64,000 bases of DNA from Sphingomonas kyeonggiensis (GCF_014204495.1 NZ_JACHLN010000001.1:186001-250000), one strand, 5' to 3'. Counted from the stretch's first letter, positions 1 through 9,798 are shown. Notes: generated from the letters alone by a model not told the origin. Program-made: numbers and translations.

Positions 1-94
1 CCGGCAGGTCGAGACCGGAACGGCCGCAGCGGCGATAGGGCATGCGCCCGTCATAGCGCGCGGGATCGGCGACATAGGGCTGGGGATAAGGCAT
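1..94 (-). CDS. Aldo/keto reductase, N-terminal fragment cut by the window edge
   Basis: Only the first 31 codons are present; the gene runs off the left edge. The N-terminus reads MPYPQPYVADPARYDGRMPY, followed by a RRCGRSGLDLP stretch. That stretch is the typical opening of YghZ/MgrA-type aldo/keto reductases (L-glyceraldehyde 3-phosphate reductase family), which use NADPH to reduce aldehydes in the cytoplasm. The ATG at 94 is preceded by GGAGAG at good spacing; an in-frame ATG at 109 is less likely. It is divergent from the glycosyltransferase that starts at 194. The family call rests on this short segment only, so substrate and catalytic residues cannot be checked. Confidence 0.7.
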   Translation of the reverse strand, partial: MPYPQPYVADPARYDGRMPYRRCGRSGLDLP

Positions 95-155
95 CTGGTC
101 TCTCCGCATGAACCTTGCGACGCGCCGCGTGGCGCGCATCGGCTTCGCCGCGTCC

Positions 156-161
156 TATAAT
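156..161 (+). promoter_or_regulatory. Consensus -10 box (TATAAT) for the glycosyltransferase gene
   Basis: A perfect TATAAT lies 33 bases before the ATG at 194, in the 99-base gap between two divergent genes. No good -35 box is visible at 16-18 bases upstream, so either an activator is needed or the match is chance. AAGGA upstream of the ATG serves as ribosome binding site. Confidence 0.4.
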
Positions 162-193
162 GATTCCCGGCCAGCAGTGAAGGATGCGCGTAC

Positions 194-1261
194 ATGCCCC
201 GATTGGCGCTCGTGATGATCGTGCGAGACGAGGAAAGGTGTCTGGCGCGCTGCCTGGAAAGCGCCCGCGAGCATGTCGACACGATGATCGTGGTCGATAC
301 CGGATCGACCGACGACACGGTCGCGATCGCCAAGCGCTACGGCGCCACGGTGCACCACTTCACCTGGTGCGACGATTTCGCCGCCGCCCGCAATGCCGCG
401 CTCGACCTTTCGGATGCGGACTGGAACCTGATCCTCGATGCCGACCAGTGGATCGAGGGCGATGCCGGCGCGCTCGGGCCCGAGACGCTGCCGCCCGCCT
501 TCATCGCCGCACAGCGCTTCCTCGGCTGCGCACACATGATCAACCACGATCCCGCCGAAGGCCCGGGGGTGCGCAGGCTGGTGCCGCGCGTCCTGCCGCG
601 CGGGGTGCGCTATGAAGGGCGCATCCATGAGCAGCCGGCCTCGACGCTGCCGCTGGTGCCGCTGTCGCTGTCGCTGCGGCATGACGGGTTCGACGAGGCA
701 CAGCTCGCCCGCAAGGCCGGGCGCAACGAAGCGCTGCTGGTCGCCCAGCTCGCCGAGACGCCCGGGGATTCCTATCTCTGGTACCAGCTCGGCCGCGAGC
801 ATCTGGTGCGCGGCAAGCCCGGCGAGGCCGCTGATGCGCTGCTCACCGCCCACCGCACCGGCGCTGCGGGCGATGCATGGCGCCACGGCACCGTGGTCGG
901 CGTGCTGCAGGCGCTCAAGCGGGCCGAGCGGTTCGAGGAAGCGCTGGCCTTCGCCGATCTGGAGCATCGCAACTGGCAGCGTTCGCCCGACTTCTATTTC
1001 GCTGTCGCCGACCTCTATCTCGACTGGGCGAGCCGTAACCCGGCGACCGCGATGAGCGAGCTGCTCCCGATCGCCGAGATGTCATGGAAGCGTTGCCTCG
1101 AGATCGGCGAGCGTCCCGATCTCGACGGCTCGGTCGAAGGATGCGGCAGCCATCTCGCGGCAGGCAATCTCGCCATGCTCTACGAGACGCTGGGGATCGA
1201 CGACGAGGCTCGGGTTTATGCCGAGATGGCCGCCAGCATGCGCCAGCCGATCGCGGCGTAA
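194..1261 (+). CDS. Family 2 glycosyltransferase with TPR-like C-terminal half
   Basis: This 355-residue protein starts with a GT-A nucleotide-sugar binding fold: a beta strand with RDEE at residues 11-14, then DTGSTDDT at 35-42, and a DxD-type motif (D82-A83-D84) that would bind a metal and the sugar nucleotide. Residues from about 180 on are helical, with YLWYQLGREHLVRGKPGEA typical of TPR repeats. The family is known as TPR-containing family 2 glycosyltransferase and is usually cytoplasmic, acting on glycan or lipid-linked acceptors. No signal peptide or membrane segment is seen. It stands alone, so the acceptor is unknown. The ATG at 194 follows AAGGA by 9-10 bases. Confidence 0.85.
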   Translation: MPRLALVMIVRDEERCLARCLESAREHVDTMIVVDTGSTDDTVAIAKRYGATVHHFTWCDDFAAARNAALDLSDADWNLILDADQWIEGDAGALGPETLPPAFIAAQRFLGCAHMINHDPAEGPGVRRLVPRVLPRGVRYEGRIHEQPASTLPLVPLSLSLRHDGFDEAQLARKAGRNEALLVAQLAETPGDSYLWYQLGREHLVRGKPGEAADALLTAHRTGAAGDAWRHGTVVGVLQALKRAERFEEALAFADLEHRNWQRSPDFYFAVADLYLDWASRNPATAMSELLPIAEMSWKRCLEIGERPDLDGSVEGCGSHLAAGNLAMLYETLGIDDEARVYAEMAASMRQPIAA

Positions 1262-1273
1262 GGGAAGCAACTG

Positions 1274-1295
1274 TTCCCCGGCCAAAGCCGGGGAA
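1274..1295. repeat. Single palindromic repeat unit between convergent genes, possible bidirectional terminator
   Basis: A perfect 9-base stem (TTCCCCGGC / GCCGGGGAA) encloses a CAAA loop. It is one half-unit of the repeat family found in pairs elsewhere in the window. It sits in the 46-base gap between the ends of the glycosyltransferase gene and sufA, where it could help end transcription from both sides. Confidence 0.6.
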
Positions 1296-1307
1296 TCCGA
1301 GAAAGGC

Positions 1308-1661
1308 TTAAACGGTGAAGCTCTCGCCGCAGCCGCAGCTGCCCTTGGCATTCGGGTTCTGGAACACGAAGCCGGCGGTGAAGTCGTCTTCCTGCCAGTC
1401 CATCGTCGAGCCGATCAGGTAGAGAATCGAGCCGCTATCGACATAGAAAATGCCGCCGGGCGTCTCGATCTTCTCGTCGAACGGCTTGGCCTCGCTGACA
1501 TAGTCGACCGAATAGGCCAGCCCCGAGCAGCCGCGCCGCGGAGTCGACAGCTTGACGCCCACCGTGCCTTCCGGCGCCTTGGCCATCAGGTCGGCGATGC
1601 GCTGCTCGGCGGCCGGCGTCAGGATCAGCGCGGCGGGGCGGGTGCGCGTGGCGGTGGTCAT
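1308..1661 (-). CDS. sufA: A-type iron-sulfur carrier protein, last gene of the suf operon
   Basis: The protein has 117 residues with the HesB/IscA fold. The three ligand cysteines are C45 (in RRGCSGLAY) and C109 and C111 (in GSCGCGESF). A-type carriers receive clusters from the SufBCD scaffold and pass them to apo-targets in the cytoplasm. The ATG at 1661 overlaps the TGA of sufT by one base. ErpA or IscA naming is possible from sequence alone; the operon position favours SufA. It ends the operon, facing the glycosyltransferase gene. Confidence 0.9.
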   Translation of the reverse strand: MTTATRTRPAALILTPAAEQRIADLMAKAPEGTVGVKLSTPRRGCSGLAYSVDYVSEAKPFDEKIETPGGIFYVDSGSILYLIGSTMDWQEDDFTAGFVFQNPNAKGSCGCGESFTV

Positions 1662-2137
1662 CACAGCATCCCCAGTTCGAGCTTGGCCTCGTCGCTCATC
1701 TTCTGCGGATCCCATGGCGGATCCCAGACGAGATTGACTTCGGCATGGCCGATTCCCGCGACCGAACCGACGCGCAGCTCGACTTCGCCGGGCATCGATT
1801 CCGCCACCGGGCAATGCGGCGTGGTCAGCGTCATCGTCACCGCGGCATGGCCGTCGCTGGTGATGTCGACACCGTAGATCAGGCCGAGATCATAGATGTT
1901 CACCGGGATCTCGGGATCGTAGATCTCCTTGAGCGCGTCGATCACCGCTTCGTACAGCGCGCCGCCCGGCTCGGTGCCCGACAGCGCCTGCGGCTTCTGC
2001 GACAGGAAACCGGCGAGATAGTCTCGCTTGCGCTCGAACGTTTCGCTCACATCCTCAACCGCATCGTCCACACGCGCCTTGGGGGGCGGGGCGACGGCGT
2101 CCACCTGCTCGACTTCAATCTTACGCTCTTCGTTCAT
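1661..2137 (-). CDS. sufT: SufT, MIP18-family (DUF59) iron-sulfur maturation protein
   Basis: The protein has 158 residues. A variable charged N-terminus (1-55) precedes the MIP18/DUF59 domain, with DPEIPVNIYDLGLIYGV at 74-90 and the conserved reactive cysteine C109 in TTPHCPVAE. Bacterial SufT helps mature Fe-S proteins, especially when cluster demand is high. The ATG at 2137 overlaps the sufS stop in ATGA (2134-2137), and its stop overlaps the sufA start, so it is translationally coupled on both sides. Placement between sufS and sufA is common in alphaproteobacteria. Confidence 0.92.
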   Translation of the reverse strand: MNEERKIEVEQVDAVAPPPKARVDDAVEDVSETFERKRDYLAGFLSQKPQALSGTEPGGALYEAVIDALKEIYDPEIPVNIYDLGLIYGVDITSDGHAAVTMTLTTPHCPVAESMPGEVELRVGSVAGIGHAEVNLVWDPPWDPQKMSDEAKLELGML

Positions 2138-3345
2138 CCGAAGATCCTTGTGACCCGTTCTATTCCAGCAACCAGCGCGGCGATGTCGTCCGCGCCGTTG
2201 TACACTCCGAAGCTCGCCCGCGCCGTGGCCGGCACGCCGAGCAAGTCCATCAGCGGCTGGGCGCAGTGGTGCCCGGCGCGGATCGCGACGTTGGCTTCAT
2301 CCAATATGGTGGCGATGTCGTGCGGGTGCACCCCCTCCACCGCGAAACTGACGATGCCGGCGCTGTCGGCGGGGCCGAACAGCTTGACCGAATTGAGCTG
2401 CGAAAGCGCCTCGCGCGCCTGCGTCACCAGCGCCGTCTCGTGCGCATGGATGCGCTCCAGCCCGATGCTATCCACGTAATCGATCGCCGCATGCAGCCCG
2501 ACCACGCCGACAATGTGCGGCGTCCCGGCCTCGAACCGACCTGGCGGCGGGGCATAGGTGGTCTTCGCGAAGGTCACCCGGTCGATCATCGAGCCGCCAC
2601 CCTGATAGGGCGGCATCGCGTCGAGCAGCGCGTAGCGGCCCCAGAGCACGCCGATGCCGGTCGGCCCATAGAGCTTGTGGCCCGACATCACATAGAAGTC
2701 GCAGCCGATTTCGGCGACGTCGACGGGCATGCGCGGCACGGCCTGGCAACCGTCGAGCAACACCTTGGCGCCGACCCGGTGCGCCAGTTCGGTCGCGCGC
2801 TTGGCGTCGAGGACCGAGCCGAGCACGTTCGAGACATGGGCGAGCGCGACCAGCTTGTGGCGCTCGGTGAGCATGGCTTCCAGCGCGTCGAGGTCGATGC
2901 GCTGATCGGCGGTGAGCGGCACCACGTCGATCTCGGCGCCGACGCGTTCGGCGACCATCTGCCAGGGCACGATGTTCGAATGATGCTCGAGCGCGGAAAG
3001 CAGGATTCGGTCGCCGGCCTTCAGCTGGGTGCCGGCCCAGCACTGCGCGACGAGGTTGATCCCCTCGGTCGCGCCGCGGACGAAGACGACTTCGTTCTCG
3101 GCCCCACCCAGGAACTTCGCCACCCGCTTGCGCGCCGCCTCATAGGCCAGCGTCATGTCCGCCGAGCGCTGGTAGACGCCGCGGTGCACGGTGGCATAGG
3201 TCTCGCCATATGCGCGATTGATCGCGTCGAGCACCGGCTTGGGCTTCTGCGAGGTCGCGGCGGTATCGAGATAGTGCCAGCCGGCCGGGATTGCCGGGAA
3301 ATCGGCGAGCACGTCGAGCGGGCGGGTATCGGCAGTCACGGTCAT
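2134..3345 (-). CDS. sufS: Cysteine desulfurase SufS
   Basis: The protein has 403 residues, matching the class II (SufS/CsdA) desulfurases. It takes sulfur from L-cysteine with PLP, producing alanine and a persulfide for cluster assembly. The PLP lysine is K224 in SGHKLYGPTG and the persulfide cysteine is C361 in RAGHHCAQPL. No SufE or SufU partner is encoded in this operon, so the sulfur acceptor must lie elsewhere. The ATG at 3345 overlaps the sufD stop in ATGA (3342-3345); an open frame continues upstream but is covered by sufD. Confidence 0.95.
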   Translation of the reverse strand: MTVTADTRPLDVLADFPAIPAGWHYLDTAATSQKPKPVLDAINRAYGETYATVHRGVYQRSADMTLAYEAARKRVAKFLGGAENEVVFVRGATEGINLVAQCWAGTQLKAGDRILLSALEHHSNIVPWQMVAERVGAEIDVVPLTADQRIDLDALEAMLTERHKLVALAHVSNVLGSVLDAKRATELAHRVGAKVLLDGCQAVPRMPVDVAEIGCDFYVMSGHKLYGPTGIGVLWGRYALLDAMPPYQGGGSMIDRVTFAKTTYAPPPGRFEAGTPHIVGVVGLHAAIDYVDSIGLERIHAHETALVTQAREALSQLNSVKLFGPADSAGIVSFAVEGVHPHDIATILDEANVAIRAGHHCAQPLMDLLGVPATARASFGVYNGADDIAALVAGIERVTRIFG

Positions 3346-4423
3346 AGCGCGGTGTCCAGCCAGCGATCCGCATCGGCGGCAAAGGCTTCGCGTACCGCGT
3401 CCTCGCCGATCCGGGCGATCGCGTCGGCGACAAAGGCGCGGGTGAGCAGTGCCTGGGCGCGGGCATGGTCGATGCCGCGGCTCTGCAGGTAGAACAACGC
3501 CATCTTGTCGAGCTCGCCGACCGTGGCGCCGTGCGCGCACTTCACGTCGTCGGCGAAGATCTCGAGCTCCGGCTTGAGGTTCACCGTCGCCGAGCGCTGG
3601 AGCAGCAGCCCGCGCAGCGACTGCTCGCCATCGGTCTGCTGCGCGCCGCGCGCCACTTCGACGCGGGCGGCAAGGCTGGCGGCCGACTTGTCCGCCGCTA
3701 CCGCGCGCCACAGCTGACGCGACGTACCTTCGAGCGCGTCATGCCGCACGACGACCGCGGCTTCCTGCTTCTGCGAACCCGAGGTTAGCAGCGCGCCGCC
3801 CATCTCGGCGAACCCGCCCTTGCCGTTGACCAGCAGCGACCCGTCGATCCGGCTGCCCATGCCGCCGGCGCCGAGGAACACCGAGACCAGGCTCGCCGCC
3901 TCGCCCACTTCGGCTTCCTCGCGCAGCGAGACGAAACCATCGGACTGGAGCAAACGCACCGAGCGCATCAGCCGCGCACCGGTGCCGAGGCACAGCGTGG
4001 TCAGCCGGTTGGCCCAGCCCGAGCCGGCATAGGTCTCGACAACGCTCGCCACCGCATCGGCATCGAGCATCAGCCGCGCGGGCACATGGCTCTCGCCGCC
4101 GGTGCCGAGATGGACGATCTGCACGGCGAGCGCAGCATGCTCCGGCCCGAGATGCAGCGACCAGCCCTCGCCATCGGTGAGGCTGCCGAGCGGATGGTCG
4201 GTCGTCGCCAGCTGCTGGGTCACCTGCACCGGGCCCGGCTGCGAATGCGCCGGCTCGAAGCGGCCATCGACGAACAGCAGGCGCGGTCCCTCGATGTCGA
4301 GGAACAGGCCGGCCGGATCGACGCCGGTCGCATGCTGCGGCGTCGCTGCCGCCGCCTTGAGCGCGCCCATGTCAGCCCAGCGCCATTCCTCCTGGCGCGG
4401 CGTGGGGAGTTCGAGCAGCGTGT

Positions 4424-4427
<4 letters not shown>
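3342..4427 (-). CDS. sufD: SufD, Fe-S scaffold complex subunit
   Basis: The protein has 361 residues, shorter than the roughly 420-residue enterobacterial SufD. The N-terminus carries RQEEWRWADMGALK, a typical SufD opening, and the C-terminal part has the beta-helix segment with VKCAHGATVGELD and the motif FYLQSRGIDHARAQALL shared by SufB and SufD. SufD pairs with SufB and the ATPase SufC to form the cytoplasmic scaffold where clusters are built. The missing length lies in the poorly conserved N-terminal half. Start and stop overlap sufC and sufS by four bases each. Confidence 0.92.
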
Positions 4428-5167
<740 letters not shown>

Positions 5168-5175
5168 GTCGTACG

Positions 5176-5544
5176 TCAGTTCCCTTGGGTGGCGCGCGCG
5201 TCGGCGAGCGCCGCAATCATCGCTTCGCGCTTGTCCGCGAAGCATTGGCCGAGTTCCTGGTTGAGCGCGTCGAGCCGGCGCTTGCGCTCGTCGGCAACGA
5301 GCGCCTTGTCCTGGCTGGCATCGAAGCGCGGCCGCATCGCGGTGAAGCACTGCACGGTGGACTCGCAGCCGATCCGGTCGATCGCGGCATCGCCGGTCGA
5401 CTTGCGGGTGCGACAGCTTGCCCTGCCCTTCTTGAAATCGGCATGGCCGCGCCAGTCCTTGAGCTTGCGGCCGATCACCGTGATCTCATTGGAACGCAGG
5501 TCTCCGGCGTCCTGGGCGGTAAGGAGAAGCGCGAGTGCCATCAT
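5176..5544 (-). CDS. Small four-cysteine protein A, third paralogue inserted in the suf operon
   Basis: The protein has 122 residues and no function I recognise. A short hydrophobic N-terminus (ALALLLTAQD) could be a weak signal peptide. It is followed by NEITVIGRKL, then C44, G51, D56, C60 and C66, and a fourth cysteine C101 in a charged helical tail. The pattern C-x6-G-x4-D-x3-C-x5-C is identical in the two neighbouring genes, so the three arose by duplication. Its first ATG overlaps the stop of the next gene upstream in ATGA, and it sits 8 bases before sufC. Cotranscription with suf is very likely; a role in Fe-S assembly is inference. Confidence 0.75.
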   Translation of the reverse strand: MMALALLLTAQDAGDLRSNEITVIGRKLKDWRGHADFKKGRASCRTRKSTGDAAIDRIGCESTVQCFTAMRPRFDASQDKALVADERKRRLDALNQELGQCFADKREAMIAALADARATQGN

Positions 5545-5855
5545 CCGCGCTTCCCCGCGCGGATGCGTCGGCTGAAATCCTCGAGGATCGCCGGCTTGCG
5601 CGCCTCGATGCAGCCGCGCATCGCATCCTGGCTGAGCGTGCCCTGCCTGGCGCACTTCGCCGCCGCCTTGCACAGCTGGCCATCGACCGACGCGCTGCCG
5701 CTCGACTGGCTGAGGCTGCAGCCGAACTTGCCGTCGGCCCCGCGCGAAACATGGACCGAGATGCCCTCAAGCCGCTTGCCGACCACGACGATCTCGTTCT
5801 CGGGCGATTCCGGCACGTCCTGCGCGACGAAGAGGAGGAGCAGCGCCGCGATCAT
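5541..5855 (-). CDS. Small four-cysteine protein B, second paralogue inserted in the suf operon
   Basis: The protein has 104 residues. Its N-terminus MIAALLLLFVAQDVPES looks like a short signal peptide with cleavage near VAQ, followed by NEIVVVGKRL. The cysteines are C46, C62, C68 and C82; G53 and D58 fit the same C-x6-G-x4-D-x3-C-x5-C pattern as its neighbours. The GADGKFGC stretch closely matches GADGKLRNC in the third paralogue. The ATG at 5855 overlaps the upstream stop in ATGA. If exported, the cysteines would probably form disulfides; if retained, they could bind metal. The sequence does not decide between these. Confidence 0.75.
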   Translation of the reverse strand: MIAALLLLFVAQDVPESPENEIVVVGKRLEGISVHVSRGADGKFGCSLSQSSGSASVDGQLCKAAAKCARQGTLSQDAMRGCIEARKPAILEDFSRRIRAGKRG

Positions 5856-6415
5856 GGCCGCCGCTCCGACTTGTCGGTGTCGTCGCGCTGCGGAGTGTTG
5901 CCGGTGGTGAATCGCACCACCGGGCCGTCCGACGCGGGATTGGTCGGCGGCGAGATCGGCTTGACGCGCTGGCGCTCGGTCTCGCGGGTCTCCTCGCCAT
6001 TGGCGACAGGACCGATCCCATTGGTCGGGAACGCGACCTTGGGCTGGACGAGCTTGGGCAGCTCGAACAGCTGCTTGCCGGGGGCGCTGGTGGTCGTCGC
6101 GGCAGCAGGCGCCGGCGCGGCGATCGCGGCCTGCTCGAGCACGCTGAGTTCGCGGCAATCGGTCACTTCGTCAGCCGTCTTCGCATAGCAGACCGGCGTC
6201 GCCTGGCAGGCCGTCGTGTCGCGCCGCTGGCTACCGCTGGAAACCATCACCCGGCAATTGCGCAACTTGCCGTCCGCCCCCTTGTCGAACAGCATCGTGG
6301 TGCGGCCGAACGTGGCGCGCACGACGATCTGCGCCTCGTCCTCCACCGGCGCGCCGACGGCCTGGGTGGCGGGCACGTCCTGGGCGAGGAGAAGAAGGGC
6401 GGCGGCGAGGATCAT
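5852..6415 (-). CDS. Four-cysteine protein C with long tail, first paralogue inserted in the suf operon
   Basis: The protein has 187 residues. The N-terminus [18 protein letters not shown] resembles those of the two smaller paralogues. The shared domain carries C54, G61, D66, C70, C76 and C87, again C-x6-G-x4-D-x3-C-x5-C. Unlike them it has an added tail from about residue 95, rich in Ala, Pro and Thr at first and then polar, with no recognisable domain. I chose the ATG at 6415 because it forms ATGA with the stop of the membrane protein gene upstream; an in-frame ATG at 6424 would add three residues. Confidence 0.72.
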   Translation of the reverse strand: MILAAALLLLAQDVPATQAVGAPVEDEAQIVVRATFGRTTMLFDKGADGKLRNCRVMVSSGSQRRDTTACQATPVCYAKTADEVTDCRELSVLEQAAIAAPAPAAATTTSAPGKQLFELPKLVQPKVAFPTNGIGPVANGEETRETERQRVKPISPPTNPASDGPVVRFTTGNTPQRDDTDKSERRP

Positions 6416-6611
6416 GAAAGCCATCCGAACAGCAGGGCTATCAGAATGATGGCGACCGGGAGCCCGGCACCTAGCAAAAACTGGTAATAGCCGAGCGGGT
6501 TGTCTGCCTTGGTAATGAGCGCCCCCCAATGCCAGGCGCGTTCAGTCTTCAGCGACCAGGCCATGATGCCTGCGCCAAACAACATGAACACCAGCCACGG
6601 CATAGCGGACA

Positions 6612-6615
<4 letters not shown>
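6412..6615 (-). CDS. Small two-helix membrane protein between sufB and the four-Cys genes
   Basis: The protein has 67 residues and two predicted membrane helices (about 5-21 and 46-65), separated by a polar loop with [20 protein letters not shown]. The start is a GTG at 6615 that forms GTGA with the sufB stop; an ATG directly follows at 6612. Its own stop overlaps the next gene. I do not recognise a family with certainty. Coupling to sufB implies production together with the scaffold, yet Suf proteins are cytoplasmic, so a membrane partner in this position is unexpected. Confidence 0.7.
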
Positions 6616-8075
<1,460 letters not shown>

Positions 8076-8077
8076 GC

Positions 8078-8554
8078 TTACACCTGCTCCCCGGCCAGCG
8101 CCGGGGTCCGGATCGAGTCTGCCGGAGTGTGCGCCACGGCCTCGGCCGGGACGCTGGAAATCTGGGCGAGGGAAATGCCCGCGAGCGCGCCCTTTACAGC
8201 ACCGTTCACGACATTCCAGTGCGGCTTCACCTTGCAGCTGTCCTGCACGCAGCAATCCTGCTTGCCGGCATCGACGCAGCTGGTGAGCGCGATCGGGCCT
8301 TCGACGGCCTCGACGATGTCGGCCAGGCTGATCGCCGCCGCCGGCCGCGCCAGGCGGAAGCCGCCGCCGGTGCCGCGCGCGCTCTCGATCAGGCCCGCGC
8401 CGGAGAGCTTGCTCACCAGCTTCTGCACGGTGGGCAGCGGCAGCCCGGTATCCTCGGCAAGCAGCGTCGCGTTGAGCCGGCACGTCGCGCCGCAATGGCG
8501 CGCCGCGGCGGACATCATGACGACCGCATAGTCAGCGAGGCTCGACAGACGCAC
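8078..8554 (-). CDS. Rrf2-family regulator of the suf operon (IscR/SufR-like)
   Basis: The protein has 158 residues. An N-terminal winged helix ([34 protein letters not shown]) is followed by a cysteine cluster at C93, C101, C102 and C107 and by H112, the region where IscR binds a 2Fe-2S cluster. Spacing differs from E. coli IscR (92, 98, 104, His107). I chose the GTG at 8554 because AAGGGA lies 6 bases upstream and the family starts with [10 protein letters not shown]; the longer frame to 8587 lacks this. As first gene of the operon it likely senses cluster status and represses suf. Its last residues (PALAGEQV) come from a palindromic repeat. Confidence 0.88.
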   Translation of the reverse strand: MRLSSLADYAVVMMSAAARHCGATCRLNATLLAEDTGLPLPTVQKLVSKLSGAGLIESARGTGGGFRLARPAAAISLADIVEAVEGPIALTSCVDAGKQDCCVQDSCKVKPHWNVVNGAVKGALAGISLAQISSVPAEAVAHTPADSIRTPALAGEQV

Positions 8555-8598
8555 TTGAATTCCCTTGCCGCCCCTTCGCGCAACCACGCTCCGGGCTC

Positions 8599-8621
8599 AA
8601 TCGGACAAATATGTTCCGATT
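8599..8621. promoter_or_regulatory. Palindromic operator candidate for the suf operon
   Basis: Perfect 7-base arms AATCGGA and TCCGATT flank a 9-base AT-rich spacer, 45 bases before the regulator's GTG. A possible sigma-70 promoter on the minus strand, TTGACC (8653-8648) with a 17-base spacer and CATTTG (8630-8625), would place the start of transcription inside the palindrome. That is a suitable position for repression by the Rrf2 protein. The binding protein is inferred from position. Confidence 0.55.
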
Positions 8622-8633
8622 GGCCAAATGGGC

Positions 8634-9563
8634 TCAGCGGCGGCGAAGGTCAACCGATTCGGGGATCACATCCGGCAGGAAATGGAAGGTTTCGTTGTCG
8701 AGCGTCACCGCCAGTATCGGATCGATCGCCGCGCGCAGCGACGTCGGCGTGTGCCCGGTGAACTGCCGGATCTCGTTGATCATGTGCGACTGGTCCGAGA
8801 AGGGCTCGACCACTTCGTCCACGCTCGCGCCCTGATAGATGCGCATCGCCGCGCCGATCGCGCGGAACTTGCGCTTCAGGTGCGCCGGACTGCCGGCGAA
8901 ATAGTCCTTGCACAGCCGCTGGACCTGGCGCTCGCCGATGTTCGAGCTCTTGCGGATCCGCGCATAGAGATCGTCGATCGTCGGATCCTTGGTCGCCGCC
9001 CATTCGCGGACCGCGCGCAGGAAGACGAGGTGCGCCGCCGGCACCGGCTTCACTTCGTGCTGGCGCATCTTGAGCAGCGGCTCGATCGCATCGATCATCT
9101 CGTCGAGCGTCTCCATCTTGTGGAGCCGATGCCAGAGCAGCCCGGCCTGCTCGCAGAACAGCTTCTCGCCATCGACGATATGGTCGGCGACCTTGTAGGC
9201 CGGCAGGCCGATCAGCGCCTTCCAGCCGATCGCGCGCAGCGACACGCCGAAGCAGTGGAACGGCCCCTGCATGCGATAGGTGGCGGCGGCCGTGCCCGGG
9301 CCGTTGATCATCACCTTTTTGGTGCTCTCGCTATGCCCGTCGGGGAAGTGGACCGTGCCACTGCCCTTGATGACGAAGCGCAGCTGGCCGAGATCGACGC
9401 GTTCGATCCCCTCCAGGTCCGCGCCGTCATGGCGATAGAGATAATAGGATTCCACATGCGGGAGCAGCGCGCCCTCCGCCTTGCGGAATTCGATCTGTGG
9501 CCGCGGATCGCGGTCATTCTCAGCGGCCGGATGGGCCGGTTTCATCCTGGGTGCGCCCCGCAT
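8634..9563 (-). CDS. AraC-family transcriptional regulator
   Basis: The protein has up to 309 residues. The C-terminal third holds two helix-turn-helix units: IRKSSNIGERQVQRLCKDYF and, after MRIYQGASVDEVVEPF, the typical SQSHMINEIRQFTGHTPTSL. The N-terminal 180 residues resemble a cupin-like sensing half (LRFVIKGSGTVHFPDG, FGVSLRAIGW). The effector is unknown. Starts at 9563 or 9545 both lack a strong ribosome site; the strongest Shine-Dalgarno in the leader belongs to a short out-of-frame ORF at 9520-9579. The gene is codirectional with the suf operon but separated from it by a promoter-like gap. Confidence 0.85.
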   Translation of the reverse strand: MRGAPRMKPAHPAAENDRDPRPQIEFRKAEGALLPHVESYYLYRHDGADLEGIERVDLGQLRFVIKGSGTVHFPDGHSESTKKVMINGPGTAAATYRMQGPFHCFGVSLRAIGWKALIGLPAYKVADHIVDGEKLFCEQAGLLWHRLHKMETLDEMIDAIEPLLKMRQHEVKPVPAAHLVFLRAVREWAATKDPTIDDLYARIRKSSNIGERQVQRLCKDYFAGSPAHLKRKFRAIGAAMRIYQGASVDEVVEPFSDQSHMINEIRQFTGHTPTSLRAAIDPILAVTLDNETFHFLPDVIPESVDLRRR

Positions 9564-9579
9564 GTTCTGCCCTGTTCAT
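9520..9579 (-). CDS. Possible 19-codon leader ORF overlapping the araC-type gene start
   Basis: An ATG at 9579 with AGGAGGGG nine bases upstream opens a 19-residue frame (MNRAEHAGRTQDETGPSGR) ending in TGA. It covers both candidate starts of the AraC gene in another frame, so its translation could control AraC synthesis by coupling or interference. It may also be chance in GC-rich sequence. Confidence 0.3.
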   Translation of the reverse strand: MNRAEHAGRTQDETGPSGR

Positions 9580-9638
9580 CCGAGTTTTCCCCTCCTCGGA
9601 TTCCCTCTTTTGTGGGCCAAATATACCGCGTGGTCGCC

Positions 9639-9678
9639 AAATAGAAAAGTGGCCCGGTTAGCCGAAGCCAACCGGGCC
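9639..9678 (-). terminator. Orphan intrinsic-terminator-like hairpin upstream of the araC-type gene
   Basis: Read on the minus strand, a 12-base stem (GGCCCGGTTGGC / GCTAACCGGGCC, one G-T pair) closes a TTCG tetraloop and is followed by ACTTTTCTATTT. On the plus strand the stem has an A-C mismatch and no T tract. No minus-strand gene ends here, so it may stop antisense transcription from pyrD or attenuate the AraC transcript. A TATATT at 9625-9620 could start the AraC mRNA beyond it. Confidence 0.5.
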
Positions 9679-9798
9679 AAAAGGAAAGGGTTCCCCCATT
9701 GAGCGGAAACCCCTCGGGTCGCAGTTCTCCTCTAGCCCGCCCCTCGGCCAGCGTATTGGAAGGAATCGACATACGCAGCTTTACGGAGGGAAAATCCG

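Noticed and set aside
2134..3711. Longer sufS start at 3711
   Set aside because: It lies within sufD; the ATGA overlap at 3342-3345 and the family length fit the shorter form.
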